Shown here in pieces: positions 6,893-12,941 of a stretch of 12,941 nucleotides of DNA. The notes beneath the pieces are model-generated. The model was given only the letters and a program-made list of their open reading frames with translations. It did not search any database and had not been told where the DNA came from. The DNA is from Aquirhabdus sp. GTDB taxonomy: Bacteria > Pseudomonadota > Gammaproteobacteria > Pseudomonadales > Moraxellaceae. How positions within the stretch are numbered: position 1 is the first letter of the stretch; each line of letters begins with the position of its first letter. Location: the NCBI GenBank assembly GCA_030151145.1, contig JASLEL010000329.1, positions 1-12,941 of the forward strand, given 5' to 3'. The translations under genes and the position numbers were made by a program.

Positions 6893-7345
6893 TTAAGGCA
6901 CGGCCTTGCGCGAAAGCAGCGCAAGCCAGCCGCGCACGATCCGATACAGATGCCACAACGCCACAAAGATCCACAGCAGAATCCCCAGAAACACCAGCAT
7001 TCCGCCAAAGGAAAACAGTGACCACTGCACCGCAGGATGATCGGATGCCAGTGCGACCAGACTGACCGGTAGGCCCCAGATCAAGAGCACGGTCGCGAGA
7101 ACCGCCATAAAAATACTGTACCAAAACGTCTTGATCTGCCAGTCAAAATGACTGTGCAGCCAAGTACCGTTGGCTTCTGGACGCTTGACGTAATTAATGA
7201 TGATCGCCACCAGCCACGTGAGCCCCGCCGTAAAATAGCTGAGCAAATACAGCGCATAGGTCACGTGATTGATCAATGTCAACTCGCGCTCATTCTCGAT
7301 CACGAGTTGCGTATGCACAGGTGGACGGGGATAAGATTCATTCAT
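6893..7345 (-). CDS. Small three-helix membrane protein, DUF4870/Tic20-like
   Basis: The 150-residue product has three hydrophobic helices, near residues 25-51, 74-98 and 108-133. The loop between the first two reads NYVKRPEANGTW followed by HSHFDWQIKTFWYS, which resembles the small membrane proteins grouped as DUF4870/Tic20-like, where a helix is followed by an H-x-hydrophobic-Q element. The C-terminus is basic (YRIVRGW and LLSRKAVP), fitting a cytoplasmic end. No enzymatic motif is visible and the function is unknown. It begins 39 bases after gspM with an AAGGAG ribosome site 10 bases before the ATG, so it may be the last gene of the gspLM transcript. It ends 30 bases from the convergent DUF2817 gene, with no clear terminator between them. 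The family assignment is from memory of the pattern and should be checked. Confidence 0.75.
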   Translation of the reverse strand: MNESYPRPPVHTQLVIENERELTLINHVTYALYLLSYFTAGLTWLVAIIINYVKRPEANGTWLHSHFDWQIKTFWYSIFMAVLATVLLIWGLPVSLVALASDHPAVQWSLFSFGGMLVFLGILLWIFVALWHLYRIVRGWLALLSRKAVP

Positions 7346-7384
7346 CGGACCAATACTCCTTCTGAACCAAGTACACTTGCCAGT

Positions 7385-7903
7385 TTACGGCTTGCTCAAG
7401 AGTGCCTGCAACTGCAGCATACCGCCGGGCTGCTGTTCGACATCAAGCTGATCAATCTGCACGCCCTGCTGGGCCAGACGGGTCAACCAGTTACCCAGTA
7501 CCGCAAAACTCTGATGCGATGTCGTCACCGACAGGCGTCCTGCTGCATCCGTGGTGGTGATCATCAGCCCCTGCTGGGTTGCACTGCTCTGCACGATCGC
7601 CGACAAAGACTGCGACTGATCACTAGAAGCATGCAGCATCGGTGCCTGCCCACGCATCCAGAGCAACGTCTGACGCTCCTGATCAGCCCTTTCCTGTGCT
7701 AAAGAGGCATGGTGATGCAGCCAATAACCGCCTCCGACTACGATCAGTAGACCCAGAAACACCGCCAGAATCATCAATGCCAACTGATCTCGCGCGGGCA
7801 AACGCTGATAGCCTTCCTCAAGCTCACGCCATTTGCTGGCGAAATTTTGATAAAACGTGGATGAACGATAACGGTTCATCACCTGTTGCAGCGGCTGACT
7901 CAT
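7385..7903 (-). CDS. gspM: Type II secretion system protein GspM
   Basis: This 172-residue protein has the GspM/PulM architecture: a short cytoplasmic N-terminus (residues 1-39) ending in the typical LPARDQLALMI, one membrane helix (about 40-62), then a helical stretch and a small ferredoxin-like periplasmic domain. The C-terminal part contains ATQQGLMITT (108-117) and FAVLGNWLTRLAQQGVQIDQL, matching the usual pattern. GspM binds GspL and stabilises the inner-membrane platform that drives the pseudopilus and exports folded proteins across the outer membrane. Its ATG overlaps the gspL stop by 4 bases (ATGA), so translation is coupled. Overall sequence conservation in the family is low; the position directly after gspL supports the call strongly. 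Confidence 0.88.
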   Translation of the reverse strand: MSQPLQQVMNRYRSSTFYQNFASKWRELEEGYQRLPARDQLALMILAVFLGLLIVVGGGYWLHHHASLAQERADQERQTLLWMRGQAPMLHASSDQSQSLSAIVQSSATQQGLMITTTDAAGRLSVTTSHQSFAVLGNWLTRLAQQGVQIDQLDVEQQPGGMLQLQALLSKP

Positions 7904-9147
7904 AATGACACCTTGACTGTACCCATCACACCTGCGGCACTGCTTTTATCCGCGTTGTTACTTGCCGAACCCAATTCCGCTTTCAATCCCTGCTGGGCGA
8001 TCTGACTGCGCAGTGCCTCCAGACCCGCCATGGTCGGCGCGCTGACCTGAAGTTCAAGTGCACCATTCCGGGTTGGGCCATTGTCGTTGCCACTGCTGGC
8101 GGCTGCACTGCTGGTGTAGCGGATTTTTTTAGCTTGCAGATGCGACTGGCTCAAAGCCGGCCCCACCTGACTGATCAGGGACAAAGCCGTCATATCAGCG
8201 CCACCCGCCGCGTTCAGATGACCCTTCATCTGACGGGTCAGATTCACGATATGACGCTCATCCGGGAACCATTGCCGGTACTGCTTTTCTGCTTGGGCAT
8301 GCGTTGCGTCTGCCACCCGGTTATAGCGCCAAATCTTGAGGCCATCCGACAGCATCTGTACAGCTACACAGACCACCAGCACCGCTGCAACTGCACGCCA
8401 ATAGCTAGAAATACGATGCTCGCGCACATAAGCTGCCAGATTGAAAGCATGACGGGCATTGAGCTGATCCGGCAGTAGCGCCGATGACGGTCCTGTATAC
8501 GGCTGCCACACGATACCTGTATGCGCCTGATAAGCCTCCAATATGGCGCGGTCACGCTCATTGACATCGCCGATCACCTCGATTCCCGCCAGTTGGCCGA
8601 CATGAGAGAGCGTGAGGTCAAGAAAGTCCGCAGGAACCGCATAACTTTCATTTAATCTGAGAATACGGTTAGGACCATCCAGCAGCAGCGTGGCTTTCTG
8701 CTCAGTCAGCGGCATCAGGAGGAAATCCGGCAGCAGGGCTGCCACACGCCACGGCGTCAAACCCAGCGATGACAATAGCAATGCCACATCTGCACGTGGC
8801 TTGGCCAGCACACTGAGCTGCTGCTGGTGATGCTGATAGCGCACATCCAACTGATCAATCGACGTCAACGCATACTCTTCGAGCAGATAACGCACGCCTT
8901 CAGCACCGATCTGGCGAAGCTGGGCTTTAGACATCGGTTGCTGCAGCATCTGTACACTGGAAGTCGGAAAAAAGACCGCCACTTCCTGAATGCTAAAAGG
9001 AGCCGTCGCCTTCAGCAAGGCATCCCATCCCGTCACCTCTTGCCAGTTCTGGATTGCACTATGACCATCGATCCACCAACGCAACCGCTCTGGTGCGCTT
9101 GTGCCATCCGGCTGCACGGTTCGCGCTTGCACCCACAAATACAGCAT
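7900..9147 (-). CDS. gspL: Type II secretion system protein GspL
   Basis: The 415-residue product has the three parts of GspL: a cytoplasmic actin-like domain (residues 1 to about 245), one membrane helix (about 250-268, WRAVAAVLVVCVAVQML) and a periplasmic domain ending in a ferredoxin-like fold. Recognisable family segments are LLPDFLLMPL (138-147), ARHAFNLAAY just before the helix, and the periplasmic RQWFPDE (291-297). GspL recruits the ATPase GspE to the membrane and links it to GspM and the pseudopilus platform. A Ser/Ala/Asn-rich tract (346-360) is probably a flexible linker. The start at 9147 has a GAGGGA ribosome site 6 bases upstream. A 106-base gap separates it from sixA, so it may be read through from upstream or have its own promoter; I saw no clear one. 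No other gsp gene is in the window. Confidence 0.9.
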   Translation of the reverse strand: MLYLWVQARTVQPDGTSAPERLRWWIDGHSAIQNWQEVTGWDALLKATAPFSIQEVAVFFPTSSVQMLQQPMSKAQLRQIGAEGVRYLLEEYALTSIDQLDVRYQHHQQQLSVLAKPRADVALLLSSLGLTPWRVAALLPDFLLMPLTEQKATLLLDGPNRILRLNESYAVPADFLDLTLSHVGQLAGIEVIGDVNERDRAILEAYQAHTGIVWQPYTGPSSALLPDQLNARHAFNLAAYVREHRISSYWRAVAAVLVVCVAVQMLSDGLKIWRYNRVADATHAQAEKQYRQWFPDERHIVNLTRQMKGHLNAAGGADMTALSLISQVGPALSQSHLQAKKIRYTSSAAASSGNDNGPTRNGALELQVSAPTMAGLEALRSQIAQQGLKAELGSASNNADKSSAAGVMGTVKVSL

Positions 9148-9253
9148 ATTTCATCCCTCGGCCTAGCGCCGTTACTTACGCATACATGATCAATCGCCAT
9201 TCAGACATGGCCGATCGCATTCAAACAATCATCCAACAACCATTTGGCTCATC

Positions 9254-9724
9254 TCAGGCGCGGCTTGGCGGTACAAAGCGCGCATTCTCAACCGACAGCC
9301 CCGGCACGATGATCTCCTGCTCAAACACCCGCGCCTCTGCCAGGCTAAAGCCCTCTGCATCATCATCCAAGAGCAGCCCCGCCATATAAGCTACGATATT
9401 CATATGACATACCACCACGATACAGCGGGCATCATATTGCGCTGGCAAAAGTGCCAACTGATCGAGCCCGATCCGCGGATCGGCATCGGGCGTGATCCCG
9501 TCCACAACCTGTACCGGCACCTTGGGCAGCAGCACCTGAAACGCAGCCAGCGTCTCCTGCGCCCGCACATAAGGACTCGCCACCAACAGATCCGGCTTAT
9601 ACGCATCCACGATCTGCTGTGCCGTCCATGCCGCCTGCGCCATGCCTTTTGCGGTCAGCTTGCGTACCGCATCGTCGGGCTGATAGGGACCTGCTTCTCC
9701 GTGACGCACCAGAATCAGTTGCAT
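9254..9724 (-). CDS. sixA: Phosphohistidine phosphatase SixA
   Basis: The 156-residue product is a small histidine phosphatase. It begins MQLILVRHGEAG, with the catalytic R7-H8-G9 motif; R54 in ASPYVRAQET and H107 in VVVCHMNIV complete the phosphate pocket. This length and the missing insert domains fit SixA rather than phosphoglycerate mutase. E. coli SixA removes phosphate from histidine phosphocarriers, first described for ArcB and later for the nitrogen PTS protein NPr; the target in this organism is unknown. It starts 21 bases after gpsA with an AAGGAA ribosome site 7 bases before the ATG, so it is probably co-transcribed with gpsA. The gpsA-sixA order is found in Acinetobacter and relatives. 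Confidence 0.9.
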   Translation of the reverse strand: MQLILVRHGEAGPYQPDDAVRKLTAKGMAQAAWTAQQIVDAYKPDLLVASPYVRAQETLAAFQVLLPKVPVQVVDGITPDADPRIGLDQLALLPAQYDARCIVVVCHMNIVAYMAGLLLDDDAEGFSLAEARVFEQEIIVPGLSVENARFVPPSRA

Positions 9725-9745
9725 GATGATATTCCTTTCATCGGC

Positions 9746-10837
9746 TTAGGAAATAGATGACGTCGGCTGCTCAACCGTATTGGGCAGCACGAACTCCACA
9801 TCACTACGATGACCGGTCTGCATCAGTGACAATGCGATACCGAGCGGGGGCTTACCTTCAAAAATCACCTCATACAAGGCACAGGTGATCGGCATATACA
9901 CATCCAGTGCTTTAGACTGGGCACGCACCTGCCGAATGGTATTGATGCCTTCAGCAGTCTGTCCGAGCGCAGTCACCGCCTCATCCAGCGTCTTACCCTG
10001 ACCCAGCGCCAGCCCGATCTGATAATTACGACTGAGAGGACTGCTACAGGTGGCGATCAGATCACCCACACCCGACAAGCCCAAAAAGGTCAAGGGATTG
10101 GCCCCCAGACGCACTGCAAAACGGCTCATCTCAGCCAGCGCACGGGTCAAGAGCATACTGCGGGTATTCTCACCCACATGATAAGCCGCGCCCATCCCCA
10201 TCGCTACCGCATAAATATTTTTGAGGGCTCCGCCCAACTCCACGCCATGCACATCGGTATTGGCAAAGACACGGAACAGCGCACTGGCGAGCGCCTGATG
10301 CACCGCGTAGCGCACGGCTTCACTCGGGCTTGCAATCACCGTACCGGCCGGAATACCCGCCATCAGCTCTTTAGCCAGATTCGGACCCGACAACACGCCA
10401 TAAGGTACCTGTGGGAGCTCCTCACGAATGATATCGCTCATGAGTGCAAAGGTATCCGGCTCAATGCCCTTGGTCAGCGACACTACGGCCTGACTGGTGA
10501 TAAACGGCGCGATCTGACGCAACACCTGCCGGAACGAACTACTCGGGATCGCCACCAGAATCAGATCCCGATCGCGCACGGCATATTCGATATCGCTGGT
10601 AAAAGACAGATGCTGATCCATCTCGAAGTCAGGCAGATAGCGCGCATTGCGCCGGGTTTCCTGCATCTCTTTAGCCATCGCTGCATCGCGGATAAACATA
10701 CGCGTATCACAGCCATTGCGTGAAGCCACATTGGCCATCGCCGTACCGAAGCTGCCACCCCCCAGCACGGTCACGCGCATGGGGGGGATCTTGCTTTTAT
10801 CCTGCGTACTCTGTTGCGATACGATTGGGCTATCCAT
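9746..10837 (-). CDS. gpsA: Glycerol-3-phosphate dehydrogenase [NAD(P)+]
   Basis: GpsA reduces dihydroxyacetone phosphate to sn-glycerol-3-phosphate, the backbone precursor of phospholipids, in the cytoplasm. With the start at 10837 the product has 363 residues. The Rossmann motif is VLGGGSFGTAMA (24-35). Further family blocks are SLTKGIE with K124, LSGPNLAKEL (149-158), the catalytic K206 in GGALKNIYAVAMG, and GLSGVGDLIATC (253-264) with R270-N271. All are intact. The frame is open upstream to a GTG at 10915, but the family length favours the ATG at 10837, which has only a weak GGAT ribosome site; an ATG at 10780 (residue 20, MRVTVLGGG) is the alternative. A run of seven C precedes that second ATG. 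The 92 bases upstream contain a perfect 14-bp palindrome and a hairpin, so gpsA may have its own regulated promoter. Confidence 0.95.
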   Translation of the reverse strand: MDSPIVSQQSTQDKSKIPPMRVTVLGGGSFGTAMANVASRNGCDTRMFIRDAAMAKEMQETRRNARYLPDFEMDQHLSFTSDIEYAVRDRDLILVAIPSSSFRQVLRQIAPFITSQAVVSLTKGIEPDTFALMSDIIREELPQVPYGVLSGPNLAKELMAGIPAGTVIASPSEAVRYAVHQALASALFRVFANTDVHGVELGGALKNIYAVAMGMGAAYHVGENTRSMLLTRALAEMSRFAVRLGANPLTFLGLSGVGDLIATCSSPLSRNYQIGLALGQGKTLDEAVTALGQTAEGINTIRQVRAQSKALDVYMPITCALYEVIFEGKPPLGIALSLMQTGHRSDVEFVLPNTVEQPTSSIS

Positions 10838-10869
10838 TTGATTTATCCGACATACCTGATTGATACAGG

Positions 10870-10887
10870 CTGGCGTTGATGCGCCAG
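10870..10887 (-). other. Small hairpin in the gpsA leader
   Basis: CTGGCG (10870-10875) and CGCCAG (10882-10887) form a perfect 6-bp stem with a 6-base loop. No T run follows on either strand, so it is not a good terminator for the nitroreductase gene. It lies between the 14-bp palindrome and the gpsA start and would be part of the gpsA mRNA. Confidence 0.4.
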
Positions 10888-10893
10888 ACCAAG

Positions 10894-10907
10894 TGTTACA
10901 TGTAACA
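10894..10907. promoter_or_regulatory. Perfect 14-bp palindrome upstream of gpsA, operator candidate
   Basis: TGTTACATGTAACA is fully symmetrical and lies in the non-coding gap between the nitroreductase stop and the gpsA start, about 57 bases before the ATG at 10837. Its length and symmetry fit an operator for a dimeric repressor such as one of the TetR type. Only weak promoter-like boxes overlap it (TTGAGG about 18 bases from TAACAC on the minus strand). The binding protein is unknown. Confidence 0.45.
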
Positions 10908-10929
10908 AAATACACACCTCAAAGCCGCT

Positions 10930-11547
10930 TTATGAACCGTGCCATTCCTTCAGAAAGCCTTCGATGGCAGGCAACTCGCGGGTCAATTCGCGTGTCGTTG
11001 ATCCAATATAGACAAACCCGGCAATGATATCCTCTGCACGCAGTCCAAACGCCTGCTTAAGCACTGGCGACTCCGTAATCGCCCCCGTACGCCACATGCC
11101 GCTATAGCCCTGTGCCACTAGCATCAGCAGCAGATTCTCAACCGCTGCTCCCATGCTGAGCACCTGTTCGACCACGGGAACCTTGGGATGCTCCTGCGGC
11201 ACCACTGCACACACCAAAATCAGCGGTGCCCGGAGTGGCTGAGTCAACACTTTGCTTAAGAGCGCCTCATCCGTTTCTCCTCGTGCAATCAGCGCCTGCT
11301 GAAACGCCTCACCCATACGATGACGCGCATCTCCGCGCACAGTCAGAAAACGCCAAGGCTGCAGACGATGATGGTCTGGTGCCGTCAGTGCAGCCAGCAC
11401 GGCCTGCTGCAGCTCTGCCTCAGTTGGCGCAGGCTCGACCAGATGACCATCCGAATGGCGGCTATTGATGAATTCAAATATCTGCTCGGCATTCAGACGG
11501 CTCATCGATGTCTCTGTCATATGTGTACCTGTATCCATATCTCTCAT
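10930..11547 (-). CDS. Nitroreductase family protein, YdjA-like
   Basis: The product (205 residues from the first ATG) is an FMN-dependent nitroreductase-fold oxidoreductase close in pattern to E. coli YdjA. Shared features are the N-terminal INSRHSDGHLVEPAPT (compare INRRSASRLAEPAPT in YdjA), APDHHRLQPWRF (56-67), PLRAPLILV, KVPVVEQVLSMGAAVENLL and the C-terminal WRTGAITESPVLKQAFGLR. The second FMN-region Arg of YdjA (R in ASR) is His here. The physiological substrate of YdjA-type proteins is not established. The start is uncertain: ATGs at 11547, 11538, 11520 and 11505 are all in frame and none has a clearly superior ribosome site. The first lies 6 bases after the stop of the PhaC-like gene, so the two are almost certainly co-transcribed. 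Confidence 0.88.
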   Translation of the reverse strand: MRDMDTGTHMTETSMSRLNAEQIFEFINSRHSDGHLVEPAPTEAELQQAVLAALTAPDHHRLQPWRFLTVRGDARHRMGEAFQQALIARGETDEALLSKVLTQPLRAPLILVCAVVPQEHPKVPVVEQVLSMGAAVENLLLMLVAQGYSGMWRTGAITESPVLKQAFGLRAEDIIAGFVYIGSTTRELTRELPAIEGFLKEWHGS

Positions 11548-11553
11548 GGCCCT

Positions 11554-12789
11554 TTATGCCAATCCGGGCAATGTCGCCTGATCCGCCAGTACAGCTTCTG
11601 TCGTCTGTGTCGCAGGCTCGAAGATCTCAGTCTCACGCACACGGGCTTCGCCAGAACGCAAACTCAGCCAGTCAGCCGCAATGACCCAAGTCGTATGCGC
11701 AGCACGACTGCCGGTAAAAACGCCGGCGTGCCCACCCGGCACCACCTGAAAAGTCTTATCCTTTGATCCCACCACACCCATGATGGCACTGGCCGACGAG
11801 ACCGTCGCAATCACATCCTGATCGCCTGCAAACGCCAAGAGCGCACTGGTGATGCGTTTAAAGCTGATCTCATGCTCGCCCAGCGAAAAATAGCCACGCT
11901 GCATGCGATTGGCCAGCCCCATCTTCTGGATGACCTCCAGCACTGTCGCACCCGGATAGTCCGGCATATTGGTAAACCACTCATTCATGGTCATGTAGCG
12001 GCTGACATACTCATCATCGGCCAGATGGCGGATCAAATCCAGATAGCTCATGACCGCCGCCATCGGCGCAGTCGCTTTAAACATCAGTGACAGGATACGG
12101 CCATCGACATGAAAGATCCCGGGATTCAGCTTGACCAACTGCGGACCGGTCATGCGGCGGATCAGTCCGGTCGGTCCGGATACCAGCATCGCTACCTTAC
12201 CAATGCCGCCCAGCACTTGATGCAGATTGATCGGTGAGGCAATCGTCACCAAATTCTTGACCACATCACTGCCTGCCGCTGCGGTATACATCAGCGACAG
12301 CAGGCCGCCCATGCAGTAGCCCAAGACGGAGATATCCTTCTCACCGCTATGGAATTGCACGGCGCGTACCGCCTGCGGGAACCAGCGCAGTGTATATTGC
12401 TCGAGTGACAATTCTGCTTCATTGCGATCAGGACGCCCCCAATCGATCAGATAAATCTCAAATCCGCGCGCCTGAAAATAGCGCACCAGCGAACGCTCTT
12501 GCATCAGATCAAAGATCCATGCATAGACACCCAGTGGCGGCACCAAGAGCAGCGGGGTCTTGTAACTGGCCTTCGACACCTCAATGGTCTCACCCTCGAT
12601 CTCAATCCGAGGGTCGGTCAGAGGCGGATAATAATGTACGGAAAACACGCCATCACGCAGCAGCTCGACGCGGGGAGATTTGTTCTGCAGCAGATAGCGC
12701 TCAGGGTGCAGACGGCGCTGAATCGAATTGTTCAGCCCTTTCTGGACATTGTCCGCAACCCCCGCCACCGTTTTAAAAAAACCAGCCAT
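11554..12789 (-). CDS. PhaC-like alpha/beta hydrolase (PHA synthase family)
   Basis: The 411-residue product has the alpha/beta hydrolase fold of polyhydroxyalkanoate synthases. The nucleophile elbow is GYCMGG (157-162), with Cys159 in place of the usual Ser, as in PhaC enzymes. D325 in AGDQDVIAT and H354 in PGGHAGVFTG complete the triad. Other PhaC-like blocks are LLVPPLGVYAWIFDL (81-95), IDWGRPDRNEAELSLEQYT (115-133) and LVTIASPINL. Its length lies between class III PhaC (about 355) and class I/II (about 560-600). No phaE, phaR, phaA, phaB or phasin gene is next to it, so whether it polymerises hydroxyacyl-CoA or is a related hydrolase is open. I chose the ATG at 12789 because GAGGGGAG precedes it; the ATG at 12831 has no ribosome site. 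It heads the run nitroreductase-gpsA-sixA. Confidence 0.85.
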   Translation of the reverse strand: MAGFFKTVAGVADNVQKGLNNSIQRRLHPERYLLQNKSPRVELLRDGVFSVHYYPPLTDPRIEIEGETIEVSKASYKTPLLLVPPLGVYAWIFDLMQERSLVRYFQARGFEIYLIDWGRPDRNEAELSLEQYTLRWFPQAVRAVQFHSGEKDISVLGYCMGGLLSLMYTAAAGSDVVKNLVTIASPINLHQVLGGIGKVAMLVSGPTGLIRRMTGPQLVKLNPGIFHVDGRILSLMFKATAPMAAVMSYLDLIRHLADDEYVSRYMTMNEWFTNMPDYPGATVLEVIQKMGLANRMQRGYFSLGEHEISFKRITSALLAFAGDQDVIATVSSASAIMGVVGSKDKTFQVVPGGHAGVFTGSRAAHTTWVIAADWLSLRSGEARVRETEIFEPATQTTEAVLADQATLPGLA

Positions 12790-12850
12790 GCAACTCCCCT
12801 CATTACCATGAGTGTCTTGATTGTAGGACATTTATTGAATCAGGCGATAG

Positions 12851-12880
12851 ACGATAAGGTCCATGCGTGACATTTATCAA
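12851..12880 (-). promoter_or_regulatory. Candidate sigma-70 promoter of the PhaC-like gene
   Basis: On the minus strand TTGATA (12880-12875, 5 of 6 to consensus) is followed after 18 bases by TATCGT (12856-12851, 4 of 6). It lies about 60 bases upstream of the start at 12789 and directly downstream of the candidate terminator at 12882-12906, a typical layout for a new transcription unit. Confidence 0.45.
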
Positions 12881-12881
12881 C

Positions 12882-12906
12882 AAAAAACGCGGGCTGAGCC
12901 TACGCG
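12882..12906 (-). terminator. Possible terminator of an unseen upstream minus-strand gene
   Basis: CGCG (12888-12891) pairs with CGCG (12903-12906) and GGC/GCC pair inside, with a two-base bulge and a 3-base loop. On the minus strand six T follow at once (complement of 12882-12887). The stem is GC-rich but imperfect. The gene it would serve lies beyond the right edge. Confidence 0.5.
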
Positions 12907-12941
12907 ATGAAGCTTCATGATCAGCACCATCCAAACGACAG

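Noticed and set aside
6863..6910. Possible bidirectional terminator between the convergent genes, including the symmetrical TTAAGCAGCTTAA
   Set aside because: The symmetrical element leaves no usable hairpin loop, and the AAGGC/GCCTT stem nearby is only 5 bp with no T run on either strand.
12907..12918. Perfect 12-bp palindrome ATGAAGCTTCAT near the right edge
   Set aside because: It may lie in the 3' end of an unseen gene, and a 12-bp palindrome alone with no promoter or repeat context is not enough to call a site.

Overview
The window looks like a chromosomal segment of a gammaproteobacterium, most likely a member of the Moraxellaceae (Acinetobacter-like) of moderate GC content. The reasons are the split three-gene pnt transhydrogenase operon, a gspL-gspM pair lying away from any other type II secretion genes, and the chain PhaC-like hydrolase, YdjA-type nitroreductase, gpsA, sixA, gspL, gspM. 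This placement rests on protein character and gene order; no alignment was run.

Left part (1-2342), minus strand. A sodium:solute symporter gene runs off the left edge (start at 745). About 425 bases without a gene follow, holding several short palindromes and direct repeats. Next comes an unrecognised gene (1245-2024) that appears visibly more AT-rich than its neighbours and has its own candidate promoter and terminator.

Centre left (2293-5238), minus strand. A complete pyridine nucleotide transhydrogenase operon, pntAA-pntAB-pntB, is closed by a strong hairpin-plus-T-run terminator. It makes the membrane enzyme that couples proton translocation to hydride transfer between NADH and NADP+.

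Centre (5239-6862). A roughly 290-base divergent intergenic region carries a -10 box on each strand and an 11-bp perfect inverted repeat. It separates pnt from the only plus-strand gene, a DUF2817 zinc-carboxypeptidase-like protein with an apparently intact active site.

Right part (6893-12789), minus strand. In order of transcription this is a tightly spaced run: a PhaC-like alpha/beta hydrolase with a Cys nucleophile, a YdjA-type nitroreductase, gpsA (glycerol-3-phosphate dehydrogenase), sixA (phosphohistidine phosphatase), gspL, gspM (overlapping by 4 bases) and a small three-helix membrane protein. Gaps are short except 92 bases before gpsA, which hold a perfect 14-bp palindrome and a hairpin, and 106 bases before gspL. 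A candidate promoter and the terminator of an unseen upstream gene lie at the right edge.

No tRNA, rRNA, CRISPR array, insertion sequence or phage gene was seen. Most of the window is housekeeping DNA. The least explained parts are the AT-rich orphan gene at 1245-2024 and the symmetrical elements in the intergenic regions. I did not find convincing evidence of a new multi-gene system.
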